The translations under genes and the position numbers were made by a program. Shown here piece after piece: positions 38,199 to 48,800 of a stretch of DNA of 64,000 bases (positions are counted from its first letter, which is position 1; every line of letters starts with the position of its first letter). The stretch comes from Planctomycetota bacterium (GTDB taxonomy: Bacteria; Planctomycetota; Planctomycetia; Planctomycetales; Planctomycetaceae), in assembly GCA_030836185.1 (NCBI GenBank), contig JAURQH010000104.1, positions 28,618 to 92,617 on the forward strand. Direction: 5' to 3'. The notes beneath the pieces were generated by a model that saw only the letters and a program-made list of their open reading frames with translations, was not told where the DNA came from and made no database searches.

Positions 38199-39605
38199 CT
38201 ATTTCTTCCAGAAGATGATGTTGCCCGCCGAGTCGCCTGAAACCGGGTCATTGCCGGAATTCGGGAGGACCACACTCAAAGGAACCCCGCTTTCGAGTTT
38301 GAACTTTTCAAGTTTGCCTCCATTGACATCCCATACTCGAACCATGCGATCACGACCCGATGTGACGAGTCGTCCTATGGCATCGAACCGAGCAGCCAAC
38401 ACGCCGTTAGGAATGGTGCCGTATGTTCCCTGCGGACGTTGTGGTGGATGAGCGTTTGGCTTGTTGACGGCTGGAAAGCCGTCATTCGTATCCCACCAGA
38501 CGATGCGACCGTCTTCTCCCGCCGATGCCAACAGGCGGCTGTCGTCTCGCCAATCGAGCGCACGCACAGCGGCTTTGTGCTCTTCAAGATTTAATAAAAT
38601 CCCTCCACTTTCAGAATCCCACAAATGGAGACCTCCTGCGCGATCCGCAGTCGCCAGTTTTTTTCCGTCAGGGCTGAACGCAATCGCCGTGACCCAATCG
38701 GTATGCTTTATCAATTTGTAGAGCAGTGTTCCCTCTGTCGTCGAATAGACTTTGACGACGCGCCCCGATCCACCGAGGGCCACGAGCCGTTGGTTTGGGC
38801 TGAGATCAGCCGCAAGCACAGCATCATTTTCATCTCCTACTTCAGCCAGTCGCTTTCCAGAATCAACGTCAAATAGTACGACACGCCCCGATTCGACAGG
38901 GCGACCGCCAGCGACCATCAGGACAACACCATCGCGGCTGAACCGAATGACTTGGGGAATCCCTTCCGGGAAAGCCACTCGCCCGATTTCCTGTTTAGTT
39001 TTGGTATGGAGAAACCGGATTTGATCCTGATCGGCAACTGCAATCAACGGTGCAGTGGGACTGGCATCCATTGCAAGAACGGGAAACGGACGCGTCAGAT
39101 TGGGAGCATCGATCGCAGGCAAGTTTGTTGGCATCGCGGGCGGTCCGTCGAATTCCCCATCCGTTCTCACACTCGGTTTGAATGTGAGATTGCGGGTCTT
39201 CACCATCGATTTGCTGTTGGCCGTTTCCAACAGCCCGCTGTCGATCCATTTGCGAATTTGTTCAATCTTTGGCTTGGCAATCGCCGGGCTATTGGGTGGC
39301 ATTCGGGCATCATCATCAGGATCCGTGATGGCCTGAAACAACAGGCTTTGACTTGATCGTCCTGCTTCTACGACTTTGCCACTGCTTCCGCCACGGAGCA
39401 GTGAACCGTAACTTTGCAAATTCAGCCCTGCCTCCTGCTTGTCATCACCGTGACACTTCAGACAGTGCGTTCTCAATATTGGCTTGATGTCATCGGTAAA
39501 ATTCGGCGACGAGGTCGTCACTTTTTCAGCCTCCTCTTGTGCATTCGCGACGAGAGAGAACAGAATGAGATTCAACGCGGCCAGAGAGATGAAATAATCG
39601 ATCAT
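38199..39605 (-). CDS. c-type cytochrome domain fused to a WD40 propeller
   Basis: From the ATG at 39605 a signal peptide ([16 protein letters not shown]) is followed by a planctomycete cytochrome domain ([21 protein letters not shown], then [18 protein letters not shown] and RMPPNSPAI). WD40 repeats come next: [55 protein letters not shown], and [10 protein letters not shown]. The propeller probably binds partners or ligand while the heme shuttles electrons. The frame is open to 39779, but the added residues show no signal. The ATG overlaps the stop of the preceding propeller gene by 4 nt. Confidence 0.9.
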   Translation of the reverse strand: MIDYFISLAALNLILFSLVANAQEEAEKVTTSSPNFTDDIKPILRTHCLKCHGDDKQEAGLNLQSYGSLLRGGSSGKVVEAGRSSQSLLFQAITDPDDDARMPPNSPAIAKPKIEQIRKWIDSGLLETANSKSMVKTRNLTFKPSVRTDGEFDGPPAMPTNLPAIDAPNLTRPFPVLAMDASPTAPLIAVADQDQIRFLHTKTKQEIGRVAFPEGIPQVIRFSRDGVVLMVAGGRPVESGRVVLFDVDSGKRLAEVGDENDAVLAADLSPNQRLVALGGSGRVVKVYSTTEGTLLYKLIKHTDWVTAIAFSPDGKKLATADRAGGLHLWDSESGGILLNLEEHKAAVRALDWRDDSRLLASAGEDGRIVWWDTNDGFPAVNKPNAHPPQRPQGTYGTIPNGVLAARFDAIGRLVTSGRDRMVRVWDVNGGKLEKFKLESGVPLSVVLPNSGNDPVSGDSAGNIIFWKK

Positions 39606-40468
39606 ATTGACTTGCTCAGGTAACACAAAGATTCCACATGCTGTTCTGCTTTGAAAACTGGCTTCCACGTCACGGCATCCAACGAATGGAACATTCGCCC
39701 CCGCCAAGAGGCTCCGACGAAGATGCCGTTGCCGAAGGTGGCGGTTTGTGGAGCGGACTGATTGGGCAGACGTTTCCAAGTGCGTCCATCGGTTGAACTG
39801 AATGTGACTCCGAAACCGACTGCCACAAATCGATCATCAGCCCAGAGAATCGAATTGAGATGTTCGCCCTCTTCGCCTCTCTGAAGACCGGTCCAAGTAA
39901 GGCCATCGGCACTCGTCATCCGCAAACCATGCAAACCAACGCCTACAAAAAGACCCGCTCCGTAAGCGATATCGATGAGTGTGTCGATGGCTTTCACTTC
40001 TTCAGCATCAGACCAGGTGATCCCGTCAACTGAAGTCGTCCGGCGACCGCGATCACCGACCGCCACAAAGCGATTTTTCCCCCAGGCGATTCTCCGCAGC
40101 ATATTCTTGCCACCTACTTGATGTGGATCGTTCCACGAGATGCCATCCTTTGTCGTCATCGTGAACGGTTTACTGCTCCCTACACTGCCCGGATCGCCAC
40201 CCAGCCCGAGAAACTGCTTGTTGCCGAAGCCAATGCCTCGGATATATTTTGAGTACTGTGCGTCCTGTGAGTTGTGTGTCCAAGTGATGCCGTCTCGAGT
40301 CGCTGAGAAGAGATTGCTCCCGCCGTAGGAACCGACTGCCACGATGAGATCATTCCCTGCACAGACAGCTCGAAATGTTTCCCCTTCTTTGCCAGTTTGT
40401 ATGTTGCTCCAATCGATCCCATCTAATGAGACCATGCGCAAACCATTGTGACCGACAGCGCTGAACAT
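39602..40468 (-). CDS. BNR/sialidase-type beta-propeller protein without signal peptide
   Basis: Seven repeats of a pattern D-G-x-x-W (DGIDWS, DGITWT, DGISWN, DGITWS, DGLTWT, DGRTWK and the last DAVTWK), each preceded by a run such as [15 protein letters not shown], make a seven-bladed beta-propeller. AGGAAAG lies 7 nt before the ATG at 40468, so the start is well placed, yet no signal peptide is present although all operon neighbours are exported. It may stay in the cytoplasm, or the true start may be missing. Function unknown; no catalytic Asp boxes of sialidases are obvious. It overlaps the cytochrome-WD40 gene by 4 nt. Confidence 0.82.
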   Translation of the reverse strand: MFSAVGHNGLRMVSLDGIDWSNIQTGKEGETFRAVCAGNDLIVAVGSYGGSNLFSATRDGITWTHNSQDAQYSKYIRGIGFGNKQFLGLGGDPGSVGSSKPFTMTTKDGISWNDPHQVGGKNMLRRIAWGKNRFVAVGDRGRRTTSVDGITWSDAEEVKAIDTLIDIAYGAGLFVGVGLHGLRMTSADGLTWTGLQRGEEGEHLNSILWADDRFVAVGFGVTFSSTDGRTWKRLPNQSAPQTATFGNGIFVGASWRGRMFHSLDAVTWKPVFKAEQHVESLCYLSKSI

Positions 40469-40563
40469 AAATAATCTTTCCTGGAAGACTGGTATCTAAT
40501 AGTTGGTAGTAGGTAAGAAAATCGACTGACTGTGATGCCATGTTTCTGCCATCCACTGCTCAC

Positions 40564-42000
40564 TTACATAATACGCAACCCCGGTAACCGACCATTCAGA
40601 TTTCCCGCGAAGCGGGATGTGTGACTGTTGCCAAACGTTTTTGTCGAGATGCCCATCAGATCAAGCATTTCGACATAGAGATTCGCCATCGGTGCGTGAT
40701 CTTCAAAGGTCAGATGGAGGCCTTTATTCAACTGACCAGTTGCACCCGCTAAGACCACGGGATAATCATCGCGACCGTGACCACCATTCGCCATATAGGA
40801 TGTATAAAGAACCAAAGTATTGTCGAGCAGCGAACGACCACCTTCGTCAATCTCTTGCATGCGACGCAGCATTTCAGCAAACAGCGACGTATACCAAGCG
40901 TGAATTTGGCGGCAGCCTTCACGAGCAATGGGGTCGGCATCTTCGACGCGGCCCGCGTTGCCTTGATGTTCGATCGTGTGGCAATGCCGTTCGTAGCCAA
41001 CGGTCACAACACCGGGAAACATGGCTTCATCGCTTCCCGCGGCAATGGTCGCGACACGGGTGGTGTCGGTCTGGAATGCGAGTACCATTAGCTCTGCCAA
41101 GAGCTTGATATATTCCCCCTGTCGCTCGGGGTCTCTGTCGATGGGATGCGTGATCTCCCAAATCGGAGTTCCTTCCGGCGGAAGATTTTCAGGGATGATC
41201 AATTGCGATGGTCCCGGAGAAGCAAGATCAAGAATTTCCTGCTGATGTTGCTCTTCGATGAAAGCAATCCGAGTCTCGAGCGAATGCACTGATTCGACAT
41301 ACTGCTCCAGCTTCTCGCGATCAGCTTTGCTCGCTTGACGTCGCAGGTCGTTGGCCTGTGCGAGGACCAAATCGATTACCTTGCGATCCGGCGAAGAAGG
41401 CGTGATGACTTGCTTGTCAAGATCGACAGCGGCCGCGCGTCGTTTCCAATTGGGAACAACCGGTGATCGTCCACGAAACATACGGTCGAAGACCAAACGT
41501 GGATTCGCTTCAAACGGTGCGATTCGGTTTGCACTCCGAAACGAATACTGATTGTGTGTCATTCCGATTTCGAGCGATGGCAGATAAGTCTTACTCGCGA
41601 ATACACTGGCGGCAACCTGATCGACGGAAGGACTCGCGAACAGTTGACCGCCTTCTTTCTTGACAGAGGGAGCAGCCGTCAAATGCGTGAAGGCACAATG
41701 TTCATGCGCGTTGAGATTTTCGCTCCGACCATCTTGGCAGAGTCCAGAGACGACCGTGAGGTGATCTTTCGCAAAGTCGAGCGGACGTAAAATCGAGGGC
41801 AATTTGTCGAGCTTACCCGCTGTTTCTGGCTTCCATGATTCGAGGACCGTACCTCCAGCCACCGTGAAAATGCCCATTCGCATTGGCGGCCCCGAAGAGT
41901 CTGCGGCTGCACGAGCTTCTTGGGAAAGCAACGAAGGAAGAAACGGCAGCGCAACACTGGCACCTGCGCTGCGTAACAGTTGACGGCGGGTGATTTTCAT
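40564..42000 (-). CDS. DUF1552 Tat-exported protein
   Basis: The N-terminus MKITRRQLLRSAGASVALPFLPSLLS is a twin-arginine signal. The DUF1552 body follows: LKPLDFAKDHLTVVSGLCQDG, ENLNAHEHCAFTHLTAAP, PSVDQVAASVF, LRRQASKADREKLEQYVESVHSLETRI, and a C-terminal part with SLLDNTLVLYTSYMANGGHGRDDYPVVLAG. The HxxSHH signature of the family is only partly kept, as RHCHTIEHQG. ATG 42000 gives 478 residues; an ATG at 42015 in frame is possible. It starts 20 nt after the DUF1592 gene, the usual partner of DUF1552 proteins. Confidence 0.92.
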   Translation of the reverse strand: MKITRRQLLRSAGASVALPFLPSLLSQEARAAADSSGPPMRMGIFTVAGGTVLESWKPETAGKLDKLPSILRPLDFAKDHLTVVSGLCQDGRSENLNAHEHCAFTHLTAAPSVKKEGGQLFASPSVDQVAASVFASKTYLPSLEIGMTHNQYSFRSANRIAPFEANPRLVFDRMFRGRSPVVPNWKRRAAAVDLDKQVITPSSPDRKVIDLVLAQANDLRRQASKADREKLEQYVESVHSLETRIAFIEEQHQQEILDLASPGPSQLIIPENLPPEGTPIWEITHPIDRDPERQGEYIKLLAELMVLAFQTDTTRVATIAAGSDEAMFPGVVTVGYERHCHTIEHQGNAGRVEDADPIAREGCRQIHAWYTSLFAEMLRRMQEIDEGGRSLLDNTLVLYTSYMANGGHGRDDYPVVLAGATGQLNKGLHLTFEDHAPMANLYVEMLDLMGISTKTFGNSHTSRFAGNLNGRLPGLRIM

Positions 42001-42020
42001 AGGCTGAGCTCGCAAATCGC

Positions 42021-44396
42021 TTAATTCGTCAGTGCCGAGTGATCGGTGTTGAGGCGATGACGAAACTGATAACTATTGATGATACCAGAAACGAGCACCG
42101 AAAGCCGATGGTTGTTCTGTTCGAGTTCCTGCACAATCTTTCGGACTGGGCCATCGTCGTAAAAATCGAGTTCGCGGCCCAAAGCGTACATCAACATTTG
42201 CTCGGTCAGATTCCGGAGAAACTCGTCTTGCCTGTTAACAAGAATTCCTTTGAGTTCGTCGACACCGGCAAACGACTCTCCATTCGGCAGCAAGCCGGAA
42301 ACATCCAGAGGCTGACTACCATGGCTGAGTCGCCATTGTCCGACGGCGTTGTAATTGTCCAAGGCGAATCCCAACGGATCCATGCGACGATGACAGGCAG
42401 CACACGAGGCGTCATGGGCATGCTGGGCTAGCTTCTCGCGAAACGTCAATGGCTCTTTTGTGTCCGAATTCGCTTCATCCAATTGGGACACATTCGCAGG
42501 TGGAGGAGGAGGAGACGTGCCGAAAAGCGTTTCCAAAATCCATTTTCCACGAAGTGTGGGACTCGTGCGCGAAGTGTGAGATGTAATCGCCAGTACGCTG
42601 CCCATTCCCAATAGACCACCACGATGCTGTTCGGGAGTCAGAGAAACTCGCGTGAAATCTTTCCCAGAGACACCATCGATTCCATAATGCGCTGCCAAAA
42701 TTTCGTTGGCAAAAGTGTAATCAGCATCGAGAAGATCAAGAAGATTACCATCGTCTTGCCGTAGTCGATCAAAGAATGTGAAGGTTTCCTCGTACATCGC
42801 TTGCCGCATTTTCCAGTTAAACGTCGGGAAATATTCGGTGCTGGGTCGAGCCGTCGAAAGTTGATCGAGTTGAAGCCAGCGCATCGCGAATTGCTCGGTA
42901 AGTGCCTTTGCTTTCGGGTCTGCCAGCATGCGTTCGACTTGTTGTTCTAAAACGGTACCCGGGGCCATTCCCCAAATTTCCAGTTCAGAGATGTTTCCAA
43001 ATGCGTTCGGTGGGGGAAGATAACGAACAAATTGATAAGTGAGTGGTGAATCCAACTCCCGCGTCGTCCAACCTTTTTGAGGTGCCTCGCTGATTGCGAA
43101 AATCTCCACCACATTCTCGCTGAAGTCGGCCGTTGAAGAGGCTTGAATGACACCACCTATCATACGCCCTTCGAGTGTTGGTCGTGGAGCAAAGCGAATG
43201 CGGTTGAACGTGACTGGGTTGCCGAAATCGAGACCGATCCAATAGCTGTTGTGATCGGGACCATCCAGAAAAGTGAGCGGATCGCCGTCAAATACTCGTT
43301 CGTGGTTGTTTCCCTGGTGGGTCTCGAAACCTGCTTGTCGAATCGGACTTCCCCGGAAAGGTACGGGTTCGATCGAGGGGCCGGCTTGGCTTAACAAACC
43401 ACGTTCTGCAAGTTCGAGCAGTCGTTTGTCCGGCATACTGGACCACAGGAAATAAGAGAGTCGCGAAGCGAGTTCAATGTCGCTGACAGGGATGACATCC
43501 CCGGCGTCTCCTTTGTGGTGGGTTTCGAGTCGATAGAGGAAATGCGGCGAGACGAGGACAGCCTTCAGCGCCAAGCGAACGGATTCGACGTACCCATTTC
43601 CCTGCTTCGATGACACCTCAAACAACTTCATGAGTGGAGCAATATCGGATTGTTCGACAGGGCGTCGATATGCCTGCCGGGCAAAGGTGGAGATAATACT
43701 CTCCGCAGACTCTTTCCATTCAACGCCTTCAGCGGGTTCCACTTTCGTCTCTGCTTTTCGCCACGCACCGGGATTCAGCCCAAACATGGCTTCTCGCGAT
43801 GCTCTGGCCCGTTCCCGAATTTGTCCATCGACGCTGGAACTGAGTTCCGTCGCAAACAGTCGGTCCAGAATACCATGGGCGGCCGCAAAATATTTATCCA
43901 TTTGACTGGGCGAAATATCGAGGGCCGCCGACAAGTTTCCGAATCGATTTCCTGCATCAGAGATTTCGGTCATGCCAACGACGGCACCGTCGTACTCGAA
44001 CCCAATTAAATCGCGAATCGTATTGTTGTACTCGGCTAAAGTGAGCCGACGCATCAAGAGTGGTCCGGGATCACGATTGGCGGGATCATGATGGTCAATT
44101 GTTTTGACGGCATGTTGCATCCAGGTGAGTAGAGCGTCGCGTTGTTCCGGAGTGGGTTGGACTGCTGTTGATGGTGGCATCAGGCCGGCGTCAATTTGAG
44201 CGATTGCTTTCCGCCACAGTTTCCGCTGACGCCTGGCGATGCGTTCGTCATCAAACGACGAAAAATCGATATTTGAGTTTTGCTCGTCGGGTCCATGGCA
44301 ATCAACGCAAAACAGAGATAGCAACGGTTGAATGTCTGCGACTGCGGGCGTGCAGAACACCAAGATGAAGATCAATGTCGAGATCTGTGCCTGCAT
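42021..44396 (-). CDS. DUF1587/1592/1588/1585 cytochrome-like protein with discoidin-like insert
   Basis: A signal peptide (FCTPAVADI) precedes a cytochrome motif LFCVDCHGPDEQNS, DUF1587 (MRRLTLAEYNNTIRDLIGFEYD), DUF1595/1592 (ARQAYRRPVEQSDI; DIELASRLSYFLWSSMPDKRLLEL), DUF1588 (LGMGSVLAITSHTSRTSP; HDASCAACHRRMDPLGFALDNY) and DUF1585 at the end. Between residues about 340 and 480 an F5/8-type (discoidin-like) domain interrupts DUF1592 (HERVFDGDPLTFLDG, YWIGLDFGNPVTFNRIRFAP, FVRYLPPPNAFGNISELEIWG), which could bind carbohydrate. The protein is probably periplasmic or surface-exposed with two c-type hemes. It heads the minus-strand operon. Confidence 0.92.
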   Translation of the reverse strand: MQAQISTLIFILVFCTPAVADIQPLLSLFCVDCHGPDEQNSNIDFSSFDDERIARRQRKLWRKAIAQIDAGLMPPSTAVQPTPEQRDALLTWMQHAVKTIDHHDPANRDPGPLLMRRLTLAEYNNTIRDLIGFEYDGAVVGMTEISDAGNRFGNLSAALDISPSQMDKYFAAAHGILDRLFATELSSSVDGQIRERARASREAMFGLNPGAWRKAETKVEPAEGVEWKESAESIISTFARQAYRRPVEQSDIAPLMKLFEVSSKQGNGYVESVRLALKAVLVSPHFLYRLETHHKGDAGDVIPVSDIELASRLSYFLWSSMPDKRLLELAERGLLSQAGPSIEPVPFRGSPIRQAGFETHQGNNHERVFDGDPLTFLDGPDHNSYWIGLDFGNPVTFNRIRFAPRPTLEGRMIGGVIQASSTADFSENVVEIFAISEAPQKGWTTRELDSPLTYQFVRYLPPPNAFGNISELEIWGMAPGTVLEQQVERMLADPKAKALTEQFAMRWLQLDQLSTARPSTEYFPTFNWKMRQAMYEETFTFFDRLRQDDGNLLDLLDADYTFANEILAAHYGIDGVSGKDFTRVSLTPEQHRGGLLGMGSVLAITSHTSRTSPTLRGKWILETLFGTSPPPPPANVSQLDEANSDTKEPLTFREKLAQHAHDASCAACHRRMDPLGFALDNYNAVGQWRLSHGSQPLDVSGLLPNGESFAGVDELKGILVNRQDEFLRNLTEQMLMYALGRELDFYDDGPVRKIVQELEQNNHRLSVLVSGIINSYQFRHRLNTDHSALTN

Positions 44397-44487
44397 GTCA
44401 GTTGTTTCTGATGCGAGTGAGGCTGTAAAAACAAGAAGGAATAAGAATTGTAAGCCACCTCAGAATGTAAGTCGAAGGGCACCTCAT

Positions 44488-44503
44488 TGCAACATGTTAC
44501 AAT
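44488..44503 (+). promoter_or_regulatory. Shared upstream element, site 1
   Basis: TGCAACATGTTACAAT contains the 8-bp palindrome AACATGTT. It lies about 90 nt from both divergent starts (44396 minus and 44592 plus) and resembles the sites at 26925, 51243 and 59531. Confidence 0.4.
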
Positions 44504-44591
44504 ATCATTCTCATATCTCGTAATACAATGGTAGAGATTGAGCGACTTCATGTACAATGAATTCGGTATGTCCTTCAAGGATCACTCAAAT

Positions 44592-45863
44592 ATGCAGACA
44601 TCAAACTTGCCTCCGAATGTTATTTCGCGACGTGCACTCTTGAGAAATACGCTTGTTCGCGGAACAGGTGTGGCGTTGGCTCTTCCTTTTCTCGATGCGA
44701 TGCAACCCGCATTTGCAAAAGAAAGTCAAACGACTGCACCTCGACGGATGGTCGCAATCCAAACTAATATGGGCATTCTTCCCCGTTATTTCTTTCCAGA
44801 AGGCGAGGGATACGATTATCTCGCCAGCCCTTACCTTGAACGATTAGCGGCACATCGGAATAAGCTCACAGTCTTTTCCGGGGTCAGTTTGCCGGGAGTG
44901 ACTGGTGGGCATGCTGCTCAGAAATGTTTCTTGACGGGCACGCCACATCCCGAGCGAGGTGGCTTTCGCAATGGCGTTTCCCTCGATCAACTTGCCGCGG
45001 AAGAATTGGGAAATGAGACCAGGTTCCCGTCGTTAGTGCTGGCGATCACCAATGAAAATGCCACGCTCAGCTATACCCGTAGCGGCGCACCGATTCCGGC
45101 TGAGGGGAGTCCTCACAAACTGTTTGAGAAACTGTTTATACAGGGCCGTGCGGATGAAACCGAAGCACGCGTGGAATCGTTGAGGCAGGGACGTAGCACA
45201 CTCGACTTTGTGGGAGAACAGTCGAAGCGACTGAACCGTTCACTTTCATCAGCCGATCAGCAGCGAATGGATCAGTATTTAACATCCGTTCGCGAACTGG
45301 AACGCCGTTTACAAAGTGCACAGCAATGGGAGTATCGTCCAAAGCCGGTTGTCGATGCGAAAGCTCCCATAGAGAATATGAATCCGCGCGAATTCGTGGC
45401 ACGTTCTCGCATGATGTTCGACGTCATCAAGCTTGCCTTGGAGACTGATTCCACTCGCTTTGCATCGCTCTTCATCGACACAACCGTCATCCATAACATC
45501 ACACATCATGGAAACCGGCCTGAAGTGCTCGCAGAACTGCGAGGTCACGAAGAGGGGCAATTCGACAGTCTGAATCATTTTCTCACCTCGCTCAGCGAGT
45601 CTTCTGAGGGTGGACGGTCGCTGTTGGATCAGACGATGGTGCTCTATGGAACTTGCATGGGGAGTGCCAACTCGCATTCCAACGTCAACCTCCCGGTTTT
45701 GCTTGCTGGTGGCGGTTTCAAGCATGGTCAGCATCGCGTCTTCGACCGCGAGAGCAACTACCCATTATCGAACCTCTACGTCTCGATGTTGCAACGATTG
45801 GGCATCGAGACCAATCACTTTTCAACCGGAACAAGCACAATGCGCGGCATGGAAATGATGTAG
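44592..45863 (+). CDS. DUF1552 Tat-exported protein
   Basis: AAGGA 10 nt upstream supports ATG 44592, after which comes a twin-arginine-like signal (ISRRALLRNTLVRGTGVALALPFLDAM). The frame is open from 44538 with weaker starts. DUF1552 features are LTVFSGVSLPGVTGGHAAQKCFLTG, VSLDQLAAEELGNETRFPSL, QQRMDQYLTSVRELERRL and SLLDQTMVLYGTCMG. The family HxxSHH signature is nearly intact as H-N-I-T-H-H. The 423-residue protein is the first gene of a plus-strand pair; the DUF1592-HMA gene begins 8 nt after its stop. Function of DUF1552 is unknown. Confidence 0.92.
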   Translation: MQTSNLPPNVISRRALLRNTLVRGTGVALALPFLDAMQPAFAKESQTTAPRRMVAIQTNMGILPRYFFPEGEGYDYLASPYLERLAAHRNKLTVFSGVSLPGVTGGHAAQKCFLTGTPHPERGGFRNGVSLDQLAAEELGNETRFPSLVLAITNENATLSYTRSGAPIPAEGSPHKLFEKLFIQGRADETEARVESLRQGRSTLDFVGEQSKRLNRSLSSADQQRMDQYLTSVRELERRLQSAQQWEYRPKPVVDAKAPIENMNPREFVARSRMMFDVIKLALETDSTRFASLFIDTTVIHNITHHGNRPEVLAELRGHEEGQFDSLNHFLTSLSESSEGGRSLLDQTMVLYGTCMGSANSHSNVNLPVLLAGGGFKHGQHRVFDRESNYPLSNLYVSMLQRLGIETNHFSTGTSTMRGMEMM

Positions 45864-45871
45864 ACAACAAT

Positions 45872-48800
45872 ATGACAAGACAAAATAGCATAGTGAGTGC
45901 GTTGATGATTCTGCTGAGCGTCATTTTGTGTTCGCAGAGTCAGGCCGAGGACTTCTTCCAAACGTATTGTCACGATTGCCACGGCACGACGACTCAAGAA
46001 GCGACGCTTGACTTGACGTCTTTGTCATCCGACTTTACAGACGAGGAAAGCTTTCGTCGCTGGGTGAAGGTCTATGATCGCATCGCCTCCGGAGAAATGC
46101 CCCCCAAAGACGCTCAACAACCAACCTCTGACGAGCGGAACGCCAAGTTATTCTCACTCAAAGAATCTCTACAGGCAGCTGAGCAATTATTTGCCAAAGA
46201 CGCTCCTCGCTTAAGACGACTGACCCGCACCGAGTACGAATACACAATCCGCGATCTCTTCGACATGCCGGGAATTGCCTTGGCGAACAACTTGCCCGCA
46301 GATGGATCGGCTCAAGGATTCGATAAGCATGTTGAAGCTCTCGATATTTCACATGTGAATATCGCCAAGTACCTCGAAGCCGCGGACCACATTCTCGACT
46401 ACGCCATCGCCACACGTCCAAAACCGCCAACAATTCACACACGGCGGATTTCACTCGTCAATCGTGGAGGTTTTGTTGCTCACATTGTCATGAATGGTGA
46501 CGGAGTGTTGCTGAAAAGCAAACAACCCGACCCGGAATTTCCTCCAGCCGCAGAGCAGAATCATCTGGATCAGGGGGCTCACGAACGTTGGGGCTCTTTT
46601 CGTAATGGTGCGACCGTCGGCTTGTTCCGCCATGAAGATGAGTCGGTCAGCCCGTATTTTATGGAACATGTAACGATCTACCCCGCGAGGTATCGCGTAC
46701 GAACTTCGTTGTGGGGGTTCCAATGGGATCAAGGGCAAATGCTTCCCGGTCGTGGAACGGAAGCTGCGCGACTGTCGGTCGTGCAACTAACCGGCGACGG
46801 TCGCGGCGGACAGCATCCTAGCTATGTACTCGGTTACTTCAACGCTCCTGAGACCCACGCTCAGGAACATGAGTTGACGGTCTGGTTGAATCACAACGAG
46901 CTGATCGGCTTCAATACCGCGTCACTTGCTCCCACAGCTAATTACAACAAGAAGCGTCGAGCGATGGAATTTACCGGTCCCGGAATTGCCGTTGATTGGC
47001 TCGATGTTGAAGGTCCGCTTTACGAGACTTGGCCACCCCAAAGTCATCAAGTCCTCTTTGGTGACCATCCCTTGGTCAAATTTGATCCAGGAAAGCATCC
47101 TGAAACACGACTGCCATCACGAAAGCGCCCTCGGCAGATTGGGGCAGGCAGGAACCGTCCCGATCCCGAACTGGGGCTATGGTCGGTACAAAGTGAAGCC
47201 CCTCTGGTTGATGCTGATCGACTACTCGCCGATTTCCTACCACGTCTATTTCGTCGTGCAGTTTCTAATGACGTGCGACAACAATACGTGGGCATAGTTC
47301 AAGAGCGAATTAAAGCCGGGGATTGTTTTGAACTCGCCATGCGTGCTGCCTATCGCAATGCTCTGGTCTCTCCAGACTTTCTGTATCACATCGAACCGAC
47401 TGAGAAGCCCGACGATGATGCCATTGCCTGTCGACTTTCGTACTTCCTATGGAATTCACTTCCAGATGCGCAGCTTTTGAAACACGTCGAAGCCAAAACA
47501 TTAACAGATCCACAGGTTTTTCATTCTGAAATCGAGCGTTTACTCAGGCACCCGAGATCACAACGATTTATTGACGACTTTTTAGGTCAATGGCTCAAGT
47601 TGTCACAAATCGCATCGACAGACCCAGACAAAAAACTCTACCCGGAATTCAGCCCGTACTTACAAGACACAATGGTTGCTGAAACTCGAGCCTATTTTCG
47701 TGAATTGCTTGAGAAAGATCTCGACGCCTCGCATTTTATGAAATCGGACTTTGTCATAGTCAACGAGAAACTCGCCGCTCACTATGACATTCCGGGTGTT
47801 CGCGGAACTCAAATGCGTCGCGTATCGCTCCCCGCAGACTGTCCACGTGGTGGCTTTCTGACGCAGGCATCAATACTCAAGATTACTGCAAATGGAACAA
47901 CAACTTCGCCAGTCCCTCGTGGAGCCTTTGTTCTTGACCGCTTGCTGGGCGAACCTCCCGAGCCACCTCCTGCGAATGTCGCTGCCATCGAGCCGGATGT
48001 GCGTGGGACGACAACCATTCGAGAGCAACTGGAAAAACATCGTGACCACACAGTTTGTGCATCCTGCCATCAACGTATTGACCCTCCGGGATTCGCACTG
48101 GAAGCATTCGACGTGATTGGTGGATATCGAAATCGCTATCGGTCCATCGGCGAAGGCGATTCTGCGCCTCGCGGCTCAATTGATCCCTTGATCGGAATCA
48201 GCTTTCGATTGGGCCAGATAGTGGATACTTCCAGCAAGCTCGTTACTGGGGAAAATTTTGAAAACATTCAGCAATATCAGGCCCTTATGACAAATGATCA
48301 CGATCGGTTACTGAGAAATATAGCTGAGCAATTTGTCGTCTACTCGACCGGACGTAGTATTCAATTCAGCGATCAGGCAAAGATCAATGAAATTGTCCGT
48401 CGAACAAAATATCGAAATGGTGGCATACGAACTTTGTTGCACGAAGTGATTGCCAGCACATTGTTCACAGGACAAACAGCGGCCATCAAATCTCCTCAAT
48501 CAACGAACACTCGTTCAGTCGCAGCAATCATTGAACATCCACATCGAATGATGATGGCAACCTCGCTCCCCAGCATTGACCGACCCGTTGTGCGTGAGCC
48601 GGAGACTGTCCAGAAGACGAAAGCTCGTGAGTATCAGTTTGACAATGCGTTGACGGTGACTGTTCAAGTGACTGGACTGTTCATGTCTCAGCGGGTTGAC
48701 GATTTCAAATCCCTCATGGCGCAATTTCCAGAAGCCCGGCTACAAGAGATAAATTTTGAAACGGCCATAGCAACGATTGTTTGTTCGACCGATTCAGATG

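Noticed and set aside
39606..39779. N-terminal extension of the cytochrome-WD40 protein
   Set aside because: The extension lies inside the preceding propeller gene and lacks a signal; ATG 39605 begins a clear signal peptide.
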